Shown: positions 49,647-58,580 of the stretch, one piece after another | Layout: each line of letters starts with the position of its first letter | Numbering within the stretch: position 1 is the first letter of the stretch | IMG/VR virus record: IMGVR_UViG_3300042302_000394 | Coordinates: 124,001-188,000 of that record | Strand: one strand, 5' to 3' | Source: a virus | DNA length: 64,000 nt | Translations under genes and position numbers: made by a program | The notes under the pieces: generated by a model | The model's input: only the letters and a program-made list of their open reading frames with translations | Databases searched by the model: none | Told to the model about the DNA's origin: nothing

Positions 49647-51355
49647 GTAATTTCTTGCCAGCCAATTTGTGCCAGCACGTCTGCGTTGTTTGATGTTGCT
49701 GCCATAGTTAGTGTCACAATATCGCTGACTCCTGCCAATGTTCTGCCTAACTGAAACGCAAACGCATCTGCTCCTAGTTCCGATAGTTCTCTACTGCTGA
49801 CATAACCAGTTTGTAGTTCTATACCGCCCGAAACTCCTGTGGCGGCCGTGTCATATTCAACAGTTCCTGAAGTACTGGTTCCTGCCCAAGTAGCACCAGT
49901 TAGGGTAGGGTTTAGCACCAATCTCCAACGATAGTAATTCACTGTGGGACTCAGCACATCCACTTGTCTGGGCAACACAATAGCATCTAATCTTGTGCTG
50001 GCCAATCTAATGCTGACCAACGGATAGTATGTTCCGGCATTGACCAATCTCAACACACTGGTGCCACGTCCTGCTGATTCGCTGTAGGTAAATGCGTTGT
50101 AGCCACCTTCGCTGATTACAGTGGAGCATATCTGTCTCATCATACTGGATGAAGCAGTGGCTCCAGTATTGGTTATTTCATAACGCACTGGCAGTACAGC
50201 CGTGGTCATATAAGTGGTGGTATTATTCACAACATTGGCATGATGGAATGTGTGGCAAAGCACATAAGCACCGTTGACAACAAATCCACAGCGAACACTT
50301 CCCACGCCCAACCACTCAATGTCTGTCCAAAATATCTGTGTCCTGTCTACATTTAATGCGGCGAATGGATTGTCCCAAGCGTCTTGTCTTATCCTATCTT
50401 CAACCAACGCACCTGTACTATAACTTCTTATTACCAAATAGTTATATGCGCCATCATTTTCAAAATAGACTCCGTTGTTGGTGGTAAAATATCCCACACG
50501 CTGACGCAGGTTGGCCTTGGGAGTGTTCATGGCAAAAGTGGCCAACACCAGCAGACTCTTGCCTGGCTGATAAGGAAAAACTCTTTTGGTTTCTCGTATG
50601 ACACTGGATCCATTACTTGTGCTCACTGCCAGTCTAAATGTAGAACTGTCTGTTTCGTAGACCACTGTGCCGCCAGTGCTGGTGCTACTGCTAAAATCAT
50701 TGTGGTCGTAATATCTTGCTCTACTGTCAAACAGTGTATAAGGCTCACTGACTCGCAGTCTACCAAACGCATCAGTAGATCCTGTGCCCAATGTAAATGT
50801 GTTAGTGCCAGTTAGTGTGGCAGTTACCGTACCACTGACGGGTATAGGATTACCTGAATCGTTTTTAATCTCTACTTCCGGAAGGCTTGAGATAGCAACT
50901 GTGCCAGTTATAGTCCACGGTATTGTACCTTGGTATACTGTGGAGGTGGTTGGAAAGTTAGTTACAGCAAAACTGGTGTTGCTGATTGTCAGTGTATTGC
51001 TTACAAATACAGTTGAAGTAAAATTACTTACTGTGACTGTTCCTGTGATAGCAGGTAGAGAAGAAATATTTACAGTTGATGTAAAATTGCTGACTACAAC
51101 TTGTCCGTTGGTTCCTATGCTAACTGTCCAGGTGCCTTCTTGACGAACACTAATGCTTTCTAATGCAGCCAGTGTTGATGTACTTAAACTTACAGTGTCA
51201 ACAATAACATCACCTTCAAGATTGATACCATCAACATGTACACGAGCCACGGGTTGCCCCTGGCTGTTGTACTGCATAGTCTTATGAATATTTAGAAGAT
51301 TGCTCTCCTGTGGATGTTCATAGGCTGTGCTGTTCTGATAGCGATCAACCGCCAT
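49643..51355 (-). CDS. Large virion protein, tail or fibre associated
   Basis: 570 residues. N-terminal MAVDRYQNSTAYEHPQESNL, a middle of repeating strand motifs (VVSNFTSTVNISSLP, TVTVSNFTSTVFVSN), then a C-terminal globular part with FGRLRVSEPYTLFDSRARYY. This last string is common in unassigned large virion proteins of T4-like environmental phages. Beta-rich. Likely structural. Confidence 0.65.
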   Translation of the reverse strand: MAVDRYQNSTAYEHPQESNLLNIHKTMQYNSQGQPVARVHVDGINLEGDVIVDTVSLSTSTLAALESISVRQEGTWTVSIGTNGQVVVSNFTSTVNISSLPAITGTVTVSNFTSTVFVSNTLTISNTSFAVTNFPTTSTVYQGTIPWTITGTVAISSLPEVEIKNDSGNPIPVSGTVTATLTGTNTFTLGTGSTDAFGRLRVSEPYTLFDSRARYYDHNDFSSSTSTGGTVVYETDSSTFRLAVSTSNGSSVIRETKRVFPYQPGKSLLVLATFAMNTPKANLRQRVGYFTTNNGVYFENDGAYNYLVIRSYSTGALVEDRIRQDAWDNPFAALNVDRTQIFWTDIEWLGVGSVRCGFVVNGAYVLCHTFHHANVVNNTTTYMTTAVLPVRYEITNTGATASSSMMRQICSTVISEGGYNAFTYSESAGRGTSVLRLVNAGTYYPLVSIRLASTRLDAIVLPRQVDVLSPTVNYYRWRLVLNPTLTGATWAGTSTSGTVEYDTAATGVSGGIELQTGYVSSRELSELGADAFAFQLGRTLAGVSDIVTLTMAATSNNADVLAQIGWQEIT

Positions 51356-51357
51356 AA

Positions 51358-51648
51358 TTAATCAGCGTCGATAAGTGTAACGTAACCTAAACCCGTTGGA
51401 CTGATAAACGCAACGTGCGTTCCTGTAGTAACATTAAAATCCATCATAGAGTTTGCAGGAACTACACAGCTGGCAGTCGTTGCAGCAACAGTTCCTGTAC
51501 CGAATGACATGAACTGGCTAGTACCGTTGGTTACTACAGTAATACGTCTTGCGGTAATTGCTGTATTAACACTGGCTGCACCTGTTTGCAGTGTGGTGAA
51601 TTTTGGAGTGGCGCTATTGCTAGCATAAAGGGTGTGATATCTACTCAT
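51358..51648 (-). CDS. Small beta-rich virion protein
   Basis: 96 residues (MSRYHTLYASNSATPKFTTL) after AAGGAATAAC. The sequence suggests an Ig- or jelly-roll-like domain. Two bases separate it from the next gene. Probably structural; not recognised in detail. Confidence 0.6.
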   Translation of the reverse strand: MSRYHTLYASNSATPKFTTLQTGAASVNTAITARRITVVTNGTSQFMSFGTGTVAATTASCVVPANSMMDFNVTTGTHVAFISPTGLGYVTLIDAD

Positions 51649-51650
51649 TG

Positions 51651-51953
51651 TTATTCCTTGGTTTGAAAGTTTGGATACATGCTTACGCTGTCTGATCTAA
51701 TGTCACTAGGGTTTTTAGGACCGTTTAGTCCGCCTAGCCCTGCGGCTGTGGTCACGCTGTCAATGCCTTGTACATGCACGTCTGGACTGTTGTCATACAT
51801 GCCAGCAGATTTAACTTCTACAGGTTCTGCTGATAATTGTGCAAACAGTTGTGCAAAGGCACCACCGATCGGATCTTGCTGTGTAGATTGTTGGGCGCAC
51901 TCAACTTGATCAATAAGATCCAGTACGCCACGAATAATTTCAGTTGCTCTCAT
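51651..51953 (-). CDS. Unknown protein with MRATEI start
   Basis: 100 residues: MRATEIIRGVLDLIDQVECA, then a Gln-rich stretch and a Gly/Ser/Asp-rich end. The GTAAATAC box and ATGAGAGCA start match two other genes here. Likely a virion or internal protein with a short amphipathic N-terminal helix. Confidence 0.55.
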   Translation of the reverse strand: MRATEIIRGVLDLIDQVECAQQSTQQDPIGGAFAQLFAQLSAEPVEVKSAGMYDNSPDVHVQGIDSVTTAAGLGGLNGPKNPSDIRSDSVSMYPNFQTKE

Positions 51954-51958
51954 AATGT

Positions 51959-51966
51959 GTATTTAC
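51959..51966 (-). promoter_or_regulatory. Late-type box GTAAATAC
   Basis: GTAAATAC-ACATT-ATGAGAGCA on the minus strand. Confidence 0.5.
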
Positions 51967-51983
51967 TCGTAAGTTAACACTGA

Positions 51984-54683
51984 TTAGACTATGTTGATAA
52001 CATTACCCATTACGCCATGGATAGTGCATTGATAATACAGTGTAGATGGTGCATTCATTGGCACAGTAAATGTCTGTGTGCCTGCTTGACTGCCTGAAAC
52101 GCCGTCAGTATAAGCTGCGCCGCCGTCACTTACTCTAATAGCAAAGGGATGACTGCCACCCGTAGTGTTGATAAAAGTATAGGTAAATCCTCTGTATAGA
52201 TATAGCACAGGATCATTAGTGTTGCCTGCAACTACACCGGGTCCGCTGAATACGTAATCACTAGTTCCAGTAGATGATACTGACCACGTAATAGAAGCAC
52301 TAGGGCCAGTTGGCCCTGTATCGCCTTGTGGTCCTTGTGGTCCAGTTACTCCTTGTGGACCAGTTGGACCTACGTTTCCTTGAACGCCTTGTGAACCACT
52401 TGGCCCAGTTGGCCCTGATGGTCCAATAAATCCTATGCCGTTTGCTCCACTAGGTCCTGATGGCCCGGTTGGCCCGGTGGGTCCTGTGGCCCCGTCGACT
52501 CCTGTGGGTCCCGATGGCCCAGTAGGACCCGAAGGTCCTGCTACTGCGCTTGCCGGTCCTGCTGGTCCAGTGGCGCCTGATGGGCCAGTAGGTCCTGTAT
52601 CACCAGATGGTCCTTGTGGACCAGTTGGGCCTGCACCTGTAGGTCCTGTATCGCCTGGAATTCCTTGAGCACCTGATGGTCCAGTTGGACCAGTTGGACC
52701 TACAGCTCCTTGAACACCCTGTGGGCCAGTTGGACCCACGTCTCCTTGAACGCCTTGTGGACCTTGCGGGCCACCGGATGGGCCAGTTGGACCCACGTCT
52801 CCTTGAACGCCTTGTGGACCAGCAGGGCCAGTTGCACCAGTAGGCCCCTGTGGACCTACGTCTCCTTGAACGCCTTGTGGACCTTGCGGGCCACCGGATG
52901 GGCCAGTTGGACCCACGTCTCCTTGAACGCCTTGTGGACCAGCAGGGCCAGTTGCACCTACCGATCCTTGACCACCGGCAGGGCCAGTTGGACCCACGTC
53001 TCCTTGAACGCCTTGTGGACCAGCAGGACCAGTTGGACCTACAGCTCCTTGACCACCAGCAGGTCCTTGTGGGCCAGTTAGTCCTTGTGATCCGGTACTT
53101 GCAACTACAATACCATTTACACTTATATCACCTTCGAGTGTAACTTGCAAAGGAATACCGCCAAAATATACGGTGCTAGTCCCAACATACAAACTACGCC
53201 ATTGTTTATCAGCACTACCTAAATCAAATCTTATATCATCTGTTGGAATTAAACTGTTTTGCACTTGTAAGTCTGTACCTGTTGCCAGTGACCCTATCTT
53301 TGTAAACTTAAATGTTCCTGTTGATGAAAGCTCCGATGAAACTATGCTAGTAGTAGTAGTTCCGGAGTTAGTAAAAAACATAAACTTGGCAGTGGGGAAA
53401 GTCCCTGTGTTTTCAACTCGAACGTGTATTCTTGCGGGAGCCATGAATTGTGTTGGAGTTCGAGTTGAAAACACAAGCTCTGCAATATTATCATTTTCTA
53501 ACAAAGGTGTTGGTGCAGTTGCTGTTCCTCTAGTTCTAACCCATCTAAAATCTAATGCATCTGGTTGATCAAAGTGTTGTGAAAATGACCAACCTGCGGC
53601 ACCTGGTATAAAAAGTTCTCTAGACCAAGCAACACTTGTACCAGTATTAGAGGTAGCACCACCAATAAAAATTACCTGACTATCGAAATTGTAAGACATT
53701 GCTAAACTAGGAGAAATTTCTGTATTATTAGTTGTTCCGTAGAGTGCAAATCTTCCAAATTGACCAGGATTTACTCTTCCTTGTCTAATACCATCTATAC
53801 TAATTCCGGTTGTTGGATCTACAGATACTTGGTAATTGTCAAAGTACATGGATGTAGATGCTACATGTATCGTTCCACTGTTTAGGTATAGATTGCCTTG
53901 TCCAGTTAGTTCTAACTTTTTAACCCAGGTAGTTTCCTGTCCGGTGGTAGGGACTGTATAGGTTTCAAATGAATTGTCAGCAACACCGATACCGAATAAT
54001 GTCTGTGAATCACCCGGTCCCGTATCCCCTAGAAATAAAACTTGATTTATGTTTGCATCTTCATTTACTAAAACTGTTGATTGCTCGTATGCCGAGGCGA
54101 ATCCGTATGCTCGATATTCACCTCCGGTAAATGGAGTTGATTCTAAGTGACGTATTCTACTATAATTGTCACTATCATAACCTCCAACAACAATAGCTTG
54201 ACGAATGGTAAGTGTGTTAACATAGACGGTATTCCATCTACGTAGGTCAGATCCTAAGTTAAATTGGTTACTAGCATTGGGTAATACATTACCGGAAGTT
54301 ACTAAGTTTCCAAAGCTATTTAGACTAGTAACAAAAGATCCGTTAACCAGAGACGACGTGGTTGAAAATCCGCCCCCGGTACCGGCAGGGCCAGTTGGGC
54401 CAGTCTCACCTTGTGGCCCAGCAGGGCCGGTAGGACCGGCAGCTACAGTAAATTGAACAATATTTAATGCATCATTATATACAGCAGTCATGCCACTATG
54501 ACTACTATGAACTAATAGCGTAGCACCAGCGTCTGCTACTGCTTCTGTAAAATCAGTACCAGTTGTTCCTAGCAGTGTGGCAATTTCTGTAAAATTTTGA
54601 TTTACTTTGATAAATGCAGATCGTATGCTGTCACCGTCGCCTGAGTTTGCATTAGAACCTGTATTGATAACTTGAATGGTCAT
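51984..54683 (-). CDS. Collagen-like fibre with cupredoxin-like tip
   Basis: 899 residues. A small N-terminal domain ([20 protein letters not shown]) and a short GPTGPAG tract precede a large beta domain (about 130-520). A long true collagen-type G-P-x/G-x-y region of about 250 residues follows ([20 protein letters not shown]). The last 100 residues look like a cupredoxin: SHPFAIRV and [12 protein letters not shown] give the His, Cys, His and Met ligands of a type 1 copper site. The tip could bind copper or just use the fold for adhesion. Confidence 0.75.
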   Translation of the reverse strand: MTIQVINTGSNANSGDGDSIRSAFIKVNQNFTEIATLLGTTGTDFTEAVADAGATLLVHSSHSGMTAVYNDALNIVQFTVAAGPTGPAGPQGETGPTGPAGTGGGFSTTSSLVNGSFVTSLNSFGNLVTSGNVLPNASNQFNLGSDLRRWNTVYVNTLTIRQAIVVGGYDSDNYSRIRHLESTPFTGGEYRAYGFASAYEQSTVLVNEDANINQVLFLGDTGPGDSQTLFGIGVADNSFETYTVPTTGQETTWVKKLELTGQGNLYLNSGTIHVASTSMYFDNYQVSVDPTTGISIDGIRQGRVNPGQFGRFALYGTTNNTEISPSLAMSYNFDSQVIFIGGATSNTGTSVAWSRELFIPGAAGWSFSQHFDQPDALDFRWVRTRGTATAPTPLLENDNIAELVFSTRTPTQFMAPARIHVRVENTGTFPTAKFMFFTNSGTTTTSIVSSELSSTGTFKFTKIGSLATGTDLQVQNSLIPTDDIRFDLGSADKQWRSLYVGTSTVYFGGIPLQVTLEGDISVNGIVVASTGSQGLTGPQGPAGGQGAVGPTGPAGPQGVQGDVGPTGPAGGQGSVGATGPAGPQGVQGDVGPTGPSGGPQGPQGVQGDVGPQGPTGATGPAGPQGVQGDVGPTGPSGGPQGPQGVQGDVGPTGPQGVQGAVGPTGPTGPSGAQGIPGDTGPTGAGPTGPQGPSGDTGPTGPSGATGPAGPASAVAGPSGPTGPSGPTGVDGATGPTGPTGPSGPSGANGIGFIGPSGPTGPSGSQGVQGNVGPTGPQGVTGPQGPQGDTGPTGPSASITWSVSSTGTSDYVFSGPGVVAGNTNDPVLYLYRGFTYTFINTTGGSHPFAIRVSDGGAAYTDGVSGSQAGTQTFTVPMNAPSTLYYQCTIHGVMGNVINIV
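52300..53090 (-). repeat. Coding tandem repeats (G-P-T collagen-like)
   Basis: Repeats of about 18-150 bases, including a near-identical pair at 52720-52830 and 52840-52950, encode G-P-x triplets. Base composition is higher in GC than the surroundings. Confidence 0.75.
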
Positions 54684-54685
54684 TT

Positions 54686-54973
54686 TTATAATCCTGCTAG
54701 TTTTCTAATTGACTCTAACTGATCCGGTTTCTCTAGAATCTTGTCATAATCTTGCATAGTGAGTACACCCTTGTTCTTAATAGCCAAAATGTTAGTGATA
54801 ACAAAGTGCAGGTCTGCATCCGATTTTACGTCCTCGCGGGCTAGTTCTAAAATTCGAGTAAGTAATGGAATATCCAATGTTACTGTATCAACAGCATCTG
54901 CGGACTCCTTTACTGTAATATTTGGTTTGGCAGGGTTTACAATGCCGGAATGTATAAAAGTTGAGTGACTCAT
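54686..54973 (-). CDS. Unknown 95-residue protein
   Basis: [20 protein letters not shown] followed by [20 protein letters not shown] and a C-terminal helix; similar small helical proteins occur near tail genes in T4-like environmental phages. Leader-free start: CTAAATAG four bases before ATG. It heads the large fibre block on the minus strand. Confidence 0.55.
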   Translation of the reverse strand: MSHSTFIHSGIVNPAKPNITVKESADAVDTVTLDIPLLTRILELAREDVKSDADLHFVITNILAIKNKGVLTMQDYDKILEKPDQLESIRKLAGL

Positions 54974-54977
54974 ATGA

Positions 54978-54985
54978 CTATTTAG
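54978..54985 (-). promoter_or_regulatory. Late-type box CTAAATAG
   Basis: CTAAATAG-TCAT-ATG on the minus strand; it is in the divergent region with the plus-strand HNH promoter. Confidence 0.45.
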
Positions 54986-55014
54986 TTGCTCTTTATGGTA
55001 AATGACTGTATAAT
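54986..55014 (+). promoter_or_regulatory. Sigma70-type promoter for the HNH gene
   Basis: TTGCTC (54986-54991), 17-base spacer, TATAAT (55009-55014), 36 bases before the ATG at 55050. Confidence 0.6.
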
Positions 55015-55049
55015 AAATACTGGGTCACAACAACCTTTGAAAGTAGTAA

Positions 55050-55562
55050 ATGAGTTCGACATTATTGTTAAATGCAGACGGAGCCCCGATTTCTTGGCTA
55101 CCGTTGAGCACAATTTCCTGGGAAGAATCTATTAAGTTCATAGTGCTTGAAAAAGCCACTGTGTTAGATGTCTACGATAATTGGGTCGTGCATAGTGCAA
55201 ACTGGGAAACACAGGTTCCTGCCGTTATGATTCTTCGCGAGTACGAAAAGCGCAAGACTGCAATTCGTTATTCCAAACATAATGTGTTCCTTCGTGATGG
55301 CTATACATGCCAGTACTGTGGGGATGATGTAAGCCGTAAAACAGCCACGTTAGACCACGTGCTGCCAGTTAGTCACGGTGGTAAGACTACCTTTGAAAAC
55401 ACTGTCTGCGCCTGCGCGAGCTGTAATGCAAACAAGGGTAACGACAAGAAGATTGTGCCAAAGCACAAGCCAGTTAAGCCCACCTACTATCAATTAGTAG
55501 ACAAGCGTAGACAGCAAAAGTGGGATATACCACACCCATCGTGGGCCAACTACTTAGGATAA
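55050..55562 (+). CDS. HNH endonuclease
   Basis: 170 residues of the 5-methylcytosine-restriction-like HNH family: CQYCGDDVSRKTATLDHVLP, VSHGGKTTFENTVCACASCN and NKG give CxxC zinc pairs, His, Asn and His/Asn of the active site. The N-terminal 60 residues match the usual leader domain of these single-gene phage HNH proteins. It has its own promoter and terminator. Homing or host-DNA cutting is likely. Confidence 0.85.
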   Translation: MSSTLLLNADGAPISWLPLSTISWEESIKFIVLEKATVLDVYDNWVVHSANWETQVPAVMILREYEKRKTAIRYSKHNVFLRDGYTCQYCGDDVSRKTATLDHVLPVSHGGKTTFENTVCACASCNANKGNDKKIVPKHKPVKPTYYQLVDKRRQQKWDIPHPSWANYLG

Positions 55563-55564
55563 AA

Positions 55565-55590
55565 GAAAAGCACCGTAAGGTGCTTTTTTT
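55565..55590. terminator. Terminator between HNH and IF-1 genes
   Basis: AAAGCACC-GTAA-GGTGCTTT followed by TTTT on the plus strand; it can also stop the converging infA transcript. Confidence 0.8.
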
Positions 55591-55602
55591 ATGACCCAAA
55601 TT

Positions 55603-55821
55603 TTATTTTGAACGATATACTATACGACATTTAGTTAAGTCGTATGGGCTCATTTCTACCCTAACTCTATCCCCTAACAGTATTTGAATTCTGTTCTGTC
55701 GCATCTTGCCCGAGATGAATCCCAGAACTGCGGAACCTTGTTCCAACCTTACCCGAAACATTGCGTTGGGTAGTACTTCTTCGATCCTGCCCTCAAGGCT
55801 GATCATATCTTCTTTAGCCAC
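55603..55821 (-). CDS. infA: Translation initiation factor IF-1
   Basis: 72 residues, the same as E. coli IF-1, with high similarity throughout: [65 protein letters not shown]-1 binds the A site of the 30S subunit, helps IF-2 and IF-3 and influences start-site choice. It starts with GTG, overlapping the end region of the preceding gene. It lies downstream of the ligase in one transcript. A phage copy is rare. Confidence 0.93.
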   Translation of the reverse strand: MAKEDMISLEGRIEEVLPNAMFRVRLEQGSAVLGFISGKMRQNRIQILLGDRVRVEMSPYDLTKCRIVYRSK

Positions 55822-55823
55822 GA

Positions 55824-56066
55824 TTAAACACTTTCTCCTTTAAGTCCTTTAATGACCATTTCTTTAGCTCTCCTATCTAAATCAGCTACTTCAGCTTTGT
55901 GTATATTTACTGCCATTTGAATCATAAAGTCCGTTATGGCAATCTTGCCCCGATCAGTAAAATAACAGTATTCTGGACCTACGGCACTGCGGTGGTAGAA
56001 TCGATCGTCCCTGGCCAACTCGCAGAAGCCTCCGAACATTAAATTTTTAACAGCTTCTTTATCCAT
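55824..56066 (-). CDS. Unknown 80-residue protein
   Basis: I read it from ATG 56066 ([20 protein letters not shown]); a longer frame would lie inside the ligase gene in another frame and has no support. It contains [20 protein letters not shown] and a helical end. No family recognised. It sits between the ligase and IF-1 genes with overlaps of a few bases, so all three are co-expressed. Confidence 0.6.
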   Translation of the reverse strand: MDKEAVKNLMFGGFCELARDDRFYHRSAVGPEYCYFTDRGKIAITDFMIQMAVNIHKAEVADLDRRAKEMVIKGLKGESV

Positions 56067-56067
56067 A

Positions 56068-57360
56068 TTATAGTTTCTCACCTGCTTTAAAACCTCGGAA
56101 TCGAAGAGCCCGTGGAAATCGGAGGCTGTATACGTCTTCACTATCTTGGCTCCGAGTAATTGCATCTGCTCGCACTTCCAAGACTTGACCAATAACCTCA
56201 TCGTCAACTTCGGCTCTCTGATCATCTGTCCAGCCAGAGCCAACATTAACACGGATGAACTTGCCATCCTCTTCGCCTTCGCAGATAACTGCGCCCATTT
56301 TGCCTTCATTTTTACCTGTTCCTGGCTCGATGCCCACAATGGTTAAACTTACTTCGATAAATGGCTTTTGTTTGAGCCACGCCACATGACGCTTACAGAC
56401 ATAAGGTGCATCAATGTCTTTGATCATAATGCCTTCAAACCCTGCATCAATGGCATCTTTGTTATATTGTTTAAATTGCATTTCACCAACTGCTGTGTCT
56501 AGATCCACTTCAAGTTGAGGAATAATATCAATGTTCCCAATCTTATCCAGTACAGACTGCATACTGCGTAGGAGATTACTACGACGGCGTTGTCCCAGAA
56601 TGCTTTTACCTTTTCGGAATTCACTAAGTGGAAGAACATCAAAGGCCATCAGTCGTGCATCGCTGGCATCTGCATCGCTTTTACGATGTACCTGTTTCAT
56701 TAGTGCTTGGAAGCTAGAGCTAACCACTTCACCGTCAATGACAATACTGCGATCAAACAGTTCGATGTTATCTTCAATGCCTTTGGTAATGTGTCCAAAG
56801 TTTTCTAAAATTTTGCCATTGCGGCTGTAGACAGTTGCAGTCTTAGCATCGGCATCAACAATCAACACAGCACGAACACCGTCCAGTTTAGGCTCAAGCA
56901 GTTTCTTACCTGCGACTTTGCTTTCGTGGTTGGCGCCGTCGTGAGCCAACATGCACTCGAACAATGGTACAGCGTCTTTCTTAATCTTATTGATAGTCTT
57001 TTCACTAACACCGCAACGGAGATCCTTGATTAGGATACGACGATACCAATCATTCCATTGCTTCTGTGTGCTTGCACTCAATGCCAATTCGATTGCATCA
57101 CGTGCGGCATCGCCTGTTAGTTGTCGAGTGCGTAGAAGTTCGCACAGTTCTTTAAATGCAACCCAAGGCAGACCCTGTCCGCTACCACCTGTGCTGGTAG
57201 GTACTTTCTTTACACCAAATGTAATAAATGGACTTAGAGCCAGTTGAAAGCCTTCAAACAACTCTACGTTGTCGATTTCTGCTTCTAGGATTGCTTCTTT
57301 GTTTAGTCGGCTGGAGTGTTCTTCCAGACTGCGGATTACTGCATCGCAAGGAGTTGTCAT
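56068..57360 (-). CDS. ATP-dependent DNA ligase, T4 type
   Basis: 430 residues. Motif I is EPKLDGVRA with the adenylated Lys158; motif III DGEVV, motif IV EGIMIKD, motif V WLKQKP; an OB-fold C-terminal domain follows. An N-terminal helical domain contains IKDLRCGVSEKTINKIKK, as in T4 gp30. It seals nicks in replication and recombination. A perfect consensus promoter stands upstream, so it is probably early. Confidence 0.93.
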   Translation of the reverse strand: MTTPCDAVIRSLEEHSSRLNKEAILEAEIDNVELFEGFQLALSPFITFGVKKVPTSTGGSGQGLPWVAFKELCELLRTRQLTGDAARDAIELALSASTQKQWNDWYRRILIKDLRCGVSEKTINKIKKDAVPLFECMLAHDGANHESKVAGKKLLEPKLDGVRAVLIVDADAKTATVYSRNGKILENFGHITKGIEDNIELFDRSIVIDGEVVSSSFQALMKQVHRKSDADASDARLMAFDVLPLSEFRKGKSILGQRRRSNLLRSMQSVLDKIGNIDIIPQLEVDLDTAVGEMQFKQYNKDAIDAGFEGIMIKDIDAPYVCKRHVAWLKQKPFIEVSLTIVGIEPGTGKNEGKMGAVICEGEEDGKFIRVNVGSGWTDDQRAEVDDEVIGQVLEVRADAITRSQDSEDVYSLRFPRALRFRGFKAGEKL

Positions 57361-57391
57361 GTGTGTTTCATTAGTGTGTTACGATAAGACA

Positions 57392-57420
57392 ATTATACAA
57401 CATTTTTGGAACAGTGTCAA
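57392..57420 (-). promoter_or_regulatory. Perfect consensus sigma70 promoter for the ligase operon
   Basis: TTGACA (57415-57420), 17-base spacer, TATAAT (57392-57397). TTTTACCAAAA (57427-57437) lies six bases upstream of the -35 box. Confidence 0.85.
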
Positions 57421-57426
57421 TGGACA

Positions 57427-57437
57427 TTTTACCAAAA
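57427..57437. promoter_or_regulatory. TTTTACCAAAA motif, copy 3
   Basis: Exact copy of the recurrent 11-base motif next to the -35 box of the ligase promoter and before the erpA stop. Confidence 0.45.
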
Positions 57438-57438
57438 T

Positions 57439-57762
57439 TTAAATGGAGAAGCTACTGCCGCAGCCGCAAGTGGATTGAGCGTTTGGATTTTTTATTGAAA
57501 AGCTAGATCCGGAAAGATCTTCTTTGTAATCAATTTCGGCACCTTGTAGATACTGCATACTCATAGCATCTACTACGACTTTAAATTCACCAATTGGAAA
57601 TTGGAAATCATCTTCGTTAAATTCTTCATCAAAGGTAAATCCGTAACTAAATCCAGAACAGCCGCCACCTTGTACAAAGGTTCTTAAGGCAAGTTTTGGA
57701 TTATTTTCCTCCATTAGGAGGTCTGTAATCTTTGTCTTAGCATTTGATGTTATGTTGATCAT
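57439..57762 (-). CDS. erpA: A-type iron-sulfur carrier ErpA-like
   Basis: 107 residues from ATG 57762. The three ligands are Cys35 ([10 protein letters not shown]), Cys99 and Cys101 ([11 protein letters not shown]). The [11 protein letters not shown] segment and the [19 protein letters not shown] run fit ErpA more than IscA. ErpA hands clusters to essential [4Fe-4S] enzymes. GTAAATAG-TAGT-ATG marks a late-type start without Shine-Dalgarno. Divergent from a Cys-rich miniprotein gene. Confidence 0.9.
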   Translation of the reverse strand: MINITSNAKTKITDLLMEENNPKLALRTFVQGGGCSGFSYGFTFDEEFNEDDFQFPIGEFKVVVDAMSMQYLQGAEIDYKEDLSGSSFSIKNPNAQSTCGCGSSFSI

Positions 57763-57766
57763 ACTA

Positions 57767-57784
57767 CTATTTACACTATAAATA
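57767..57784. promoter_or_regulatory. Divergent late-type boxes
   Basis: On the minus strand GTAAATAG (57767-57774) serves erpA. On the plus strand TATAAATA (57777-57784), an exact T4 late -10 box, serves the Cys-rich miniprotein at 57803. Confidence 0.55.
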
Positions 57785-57802
57785 TCCAAGCAGGAGAAAA
57801 AC

Positions 57803-57967
57803 ATGGAACAATACATGGATGACTTTCAAAACTACAAACGATTTACAGCTAAATGCAAATGCGGATGTCCTGCACACTGCAATCATAGTTGTACTGAATG
57901 CGAATACTGCCCGGACTGCGAATGTCCAGAGTGCATAGAATTAGATAATAGCAGAGGGTACAATTAA
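57803..57967 (+). CDS. Cys-rich, metallothionein-like miniprotein
   Basis: 54 residues after AGGAG. Ten cysteines lie within about 30 residues: [17 protein letters not shown], then [11 protein letters not shown], giving many CxC and CxxC pairs and two histidines. This spacing suits binding of several zinc or copper ions, as in metallothioneins or a double zinc knuckle. Its stop overlaps the next gene (TAATG). It faces erpA across a shared promoter region. Confidence 0.65.
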   Translation: MEQYMDDFQNYKRFTAKCKCGCPAHCNHSCTECEYCPDCECPECIELDNSRGYN

Positions 57968-58320
57968 TGGCATACTGGTCTAGAGATGATACTAAAGAAT
58001 GGATCATACAGTTAGAGCATCGTATTGACGACATCGACTACTATTTGAATAAAACTTTAGAATGGTGCGAAGAATACGGTATAGAAAATCAACGTGTGAT
58101 TTTTATGTGCAGTTTCTTAACCTGTATTTGGGTTAGCCAGGTTCGGGGAGAGACTATAACGTTTACAGAACTAATGGAAATGTTAGGCGTTTCGGAATGG
58201 GAAACTAATTTTAATAACGAAGAAAAAATATATGAACTCGACAAGTGTTTCGCCGAGTTAGATCATCACGAGTTGTTAGAAACGGCCGTGCTGAAACTCA
58301 ATCAGAATGACGAGTGGTAA
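57967..58320 (+). CDS. Unknown 117-residue acidic protein
   Basis: Helical, acidic protein ([20 protein letters not shown]) with hydrophobic centre VIFMCSFLTCIWVSQV, possibly a buried helix. Coupled to the Cys-rich miniprotein by the TAATG overlap. No family recognised. Confidence 0.6.
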   Translation: MAYWSRDDTKEWIIQLEHRIDDIDYYLNKTLEWCEEYGIENQRVIFMCSFLTCIWVSQVRGETITFTELMEMLGVSEWETNFNNEEKIYELDKCFAELDHHELLETAVLKLNQNDEW

Positions 58321-58572
58321 TCATTTACTGTCGTAGTCTTTAACAGGGCCGCCGTGTAATTCACTCTTAGACTTTTTGCCTTTGAGTCTTACACCGCTGC
58401 CTGCCTTGCCCTGTGTACCCGTACCGTCAGTATGATTGCTATCATGTTTAAGCATGCCGCGGCTCACGCATTGTGAATAGCGCACATTACTCAATCTAGA
58501 ACGCCCAATAGAGCATTGGCTAGCAGTAGGTGCGGCTATTTTCTTTTCGGCAAGTAGTTCTGTGATTCGCAT
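58321..58572 (-). CDS. Unknown basic protein with capsid-targeting-like start
   Basis: 83 residues: MRITELLAE-KKIAAPTAS at the start resembles T4 internal-protein targeting peptides, with LxE before a possible cut. The rest is basic and Gly/Ser-rich (GTQGKAGSGVRLKGKKSKSE), suited to DNA contact inside a head. TAAATA lies five bases before the ATG. Likely an internal or packaged protein. Confidence 0.55.
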   Translation of the reverse strand: MRITELLAEKKIAAPTASQCSIGRSRLSNVRYSQCVSRGMLKHDSNHTDGTGTQGKAGSGVRLKGKKSKSELHGGPVKDYDSK

Positions 58573-58580
58573 AGATTTAT

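Noticed and set aside
52435-53143. Plus-strand Pro/Gly or Trp-Thr-rich open frames opposite the collagen-like gene
   Set aside because: They mirror the G-P-x codons on the minus strand; low complexity and lack of start signals mark them as shadows.
56067-56339. N-terminal extension of the 80-residue gene
   Set aside because: It overlaps the DNA ligase coding sequence in another frame and lacks a ribosome binding site; ATG at 56066 right after the ligase stop is better.
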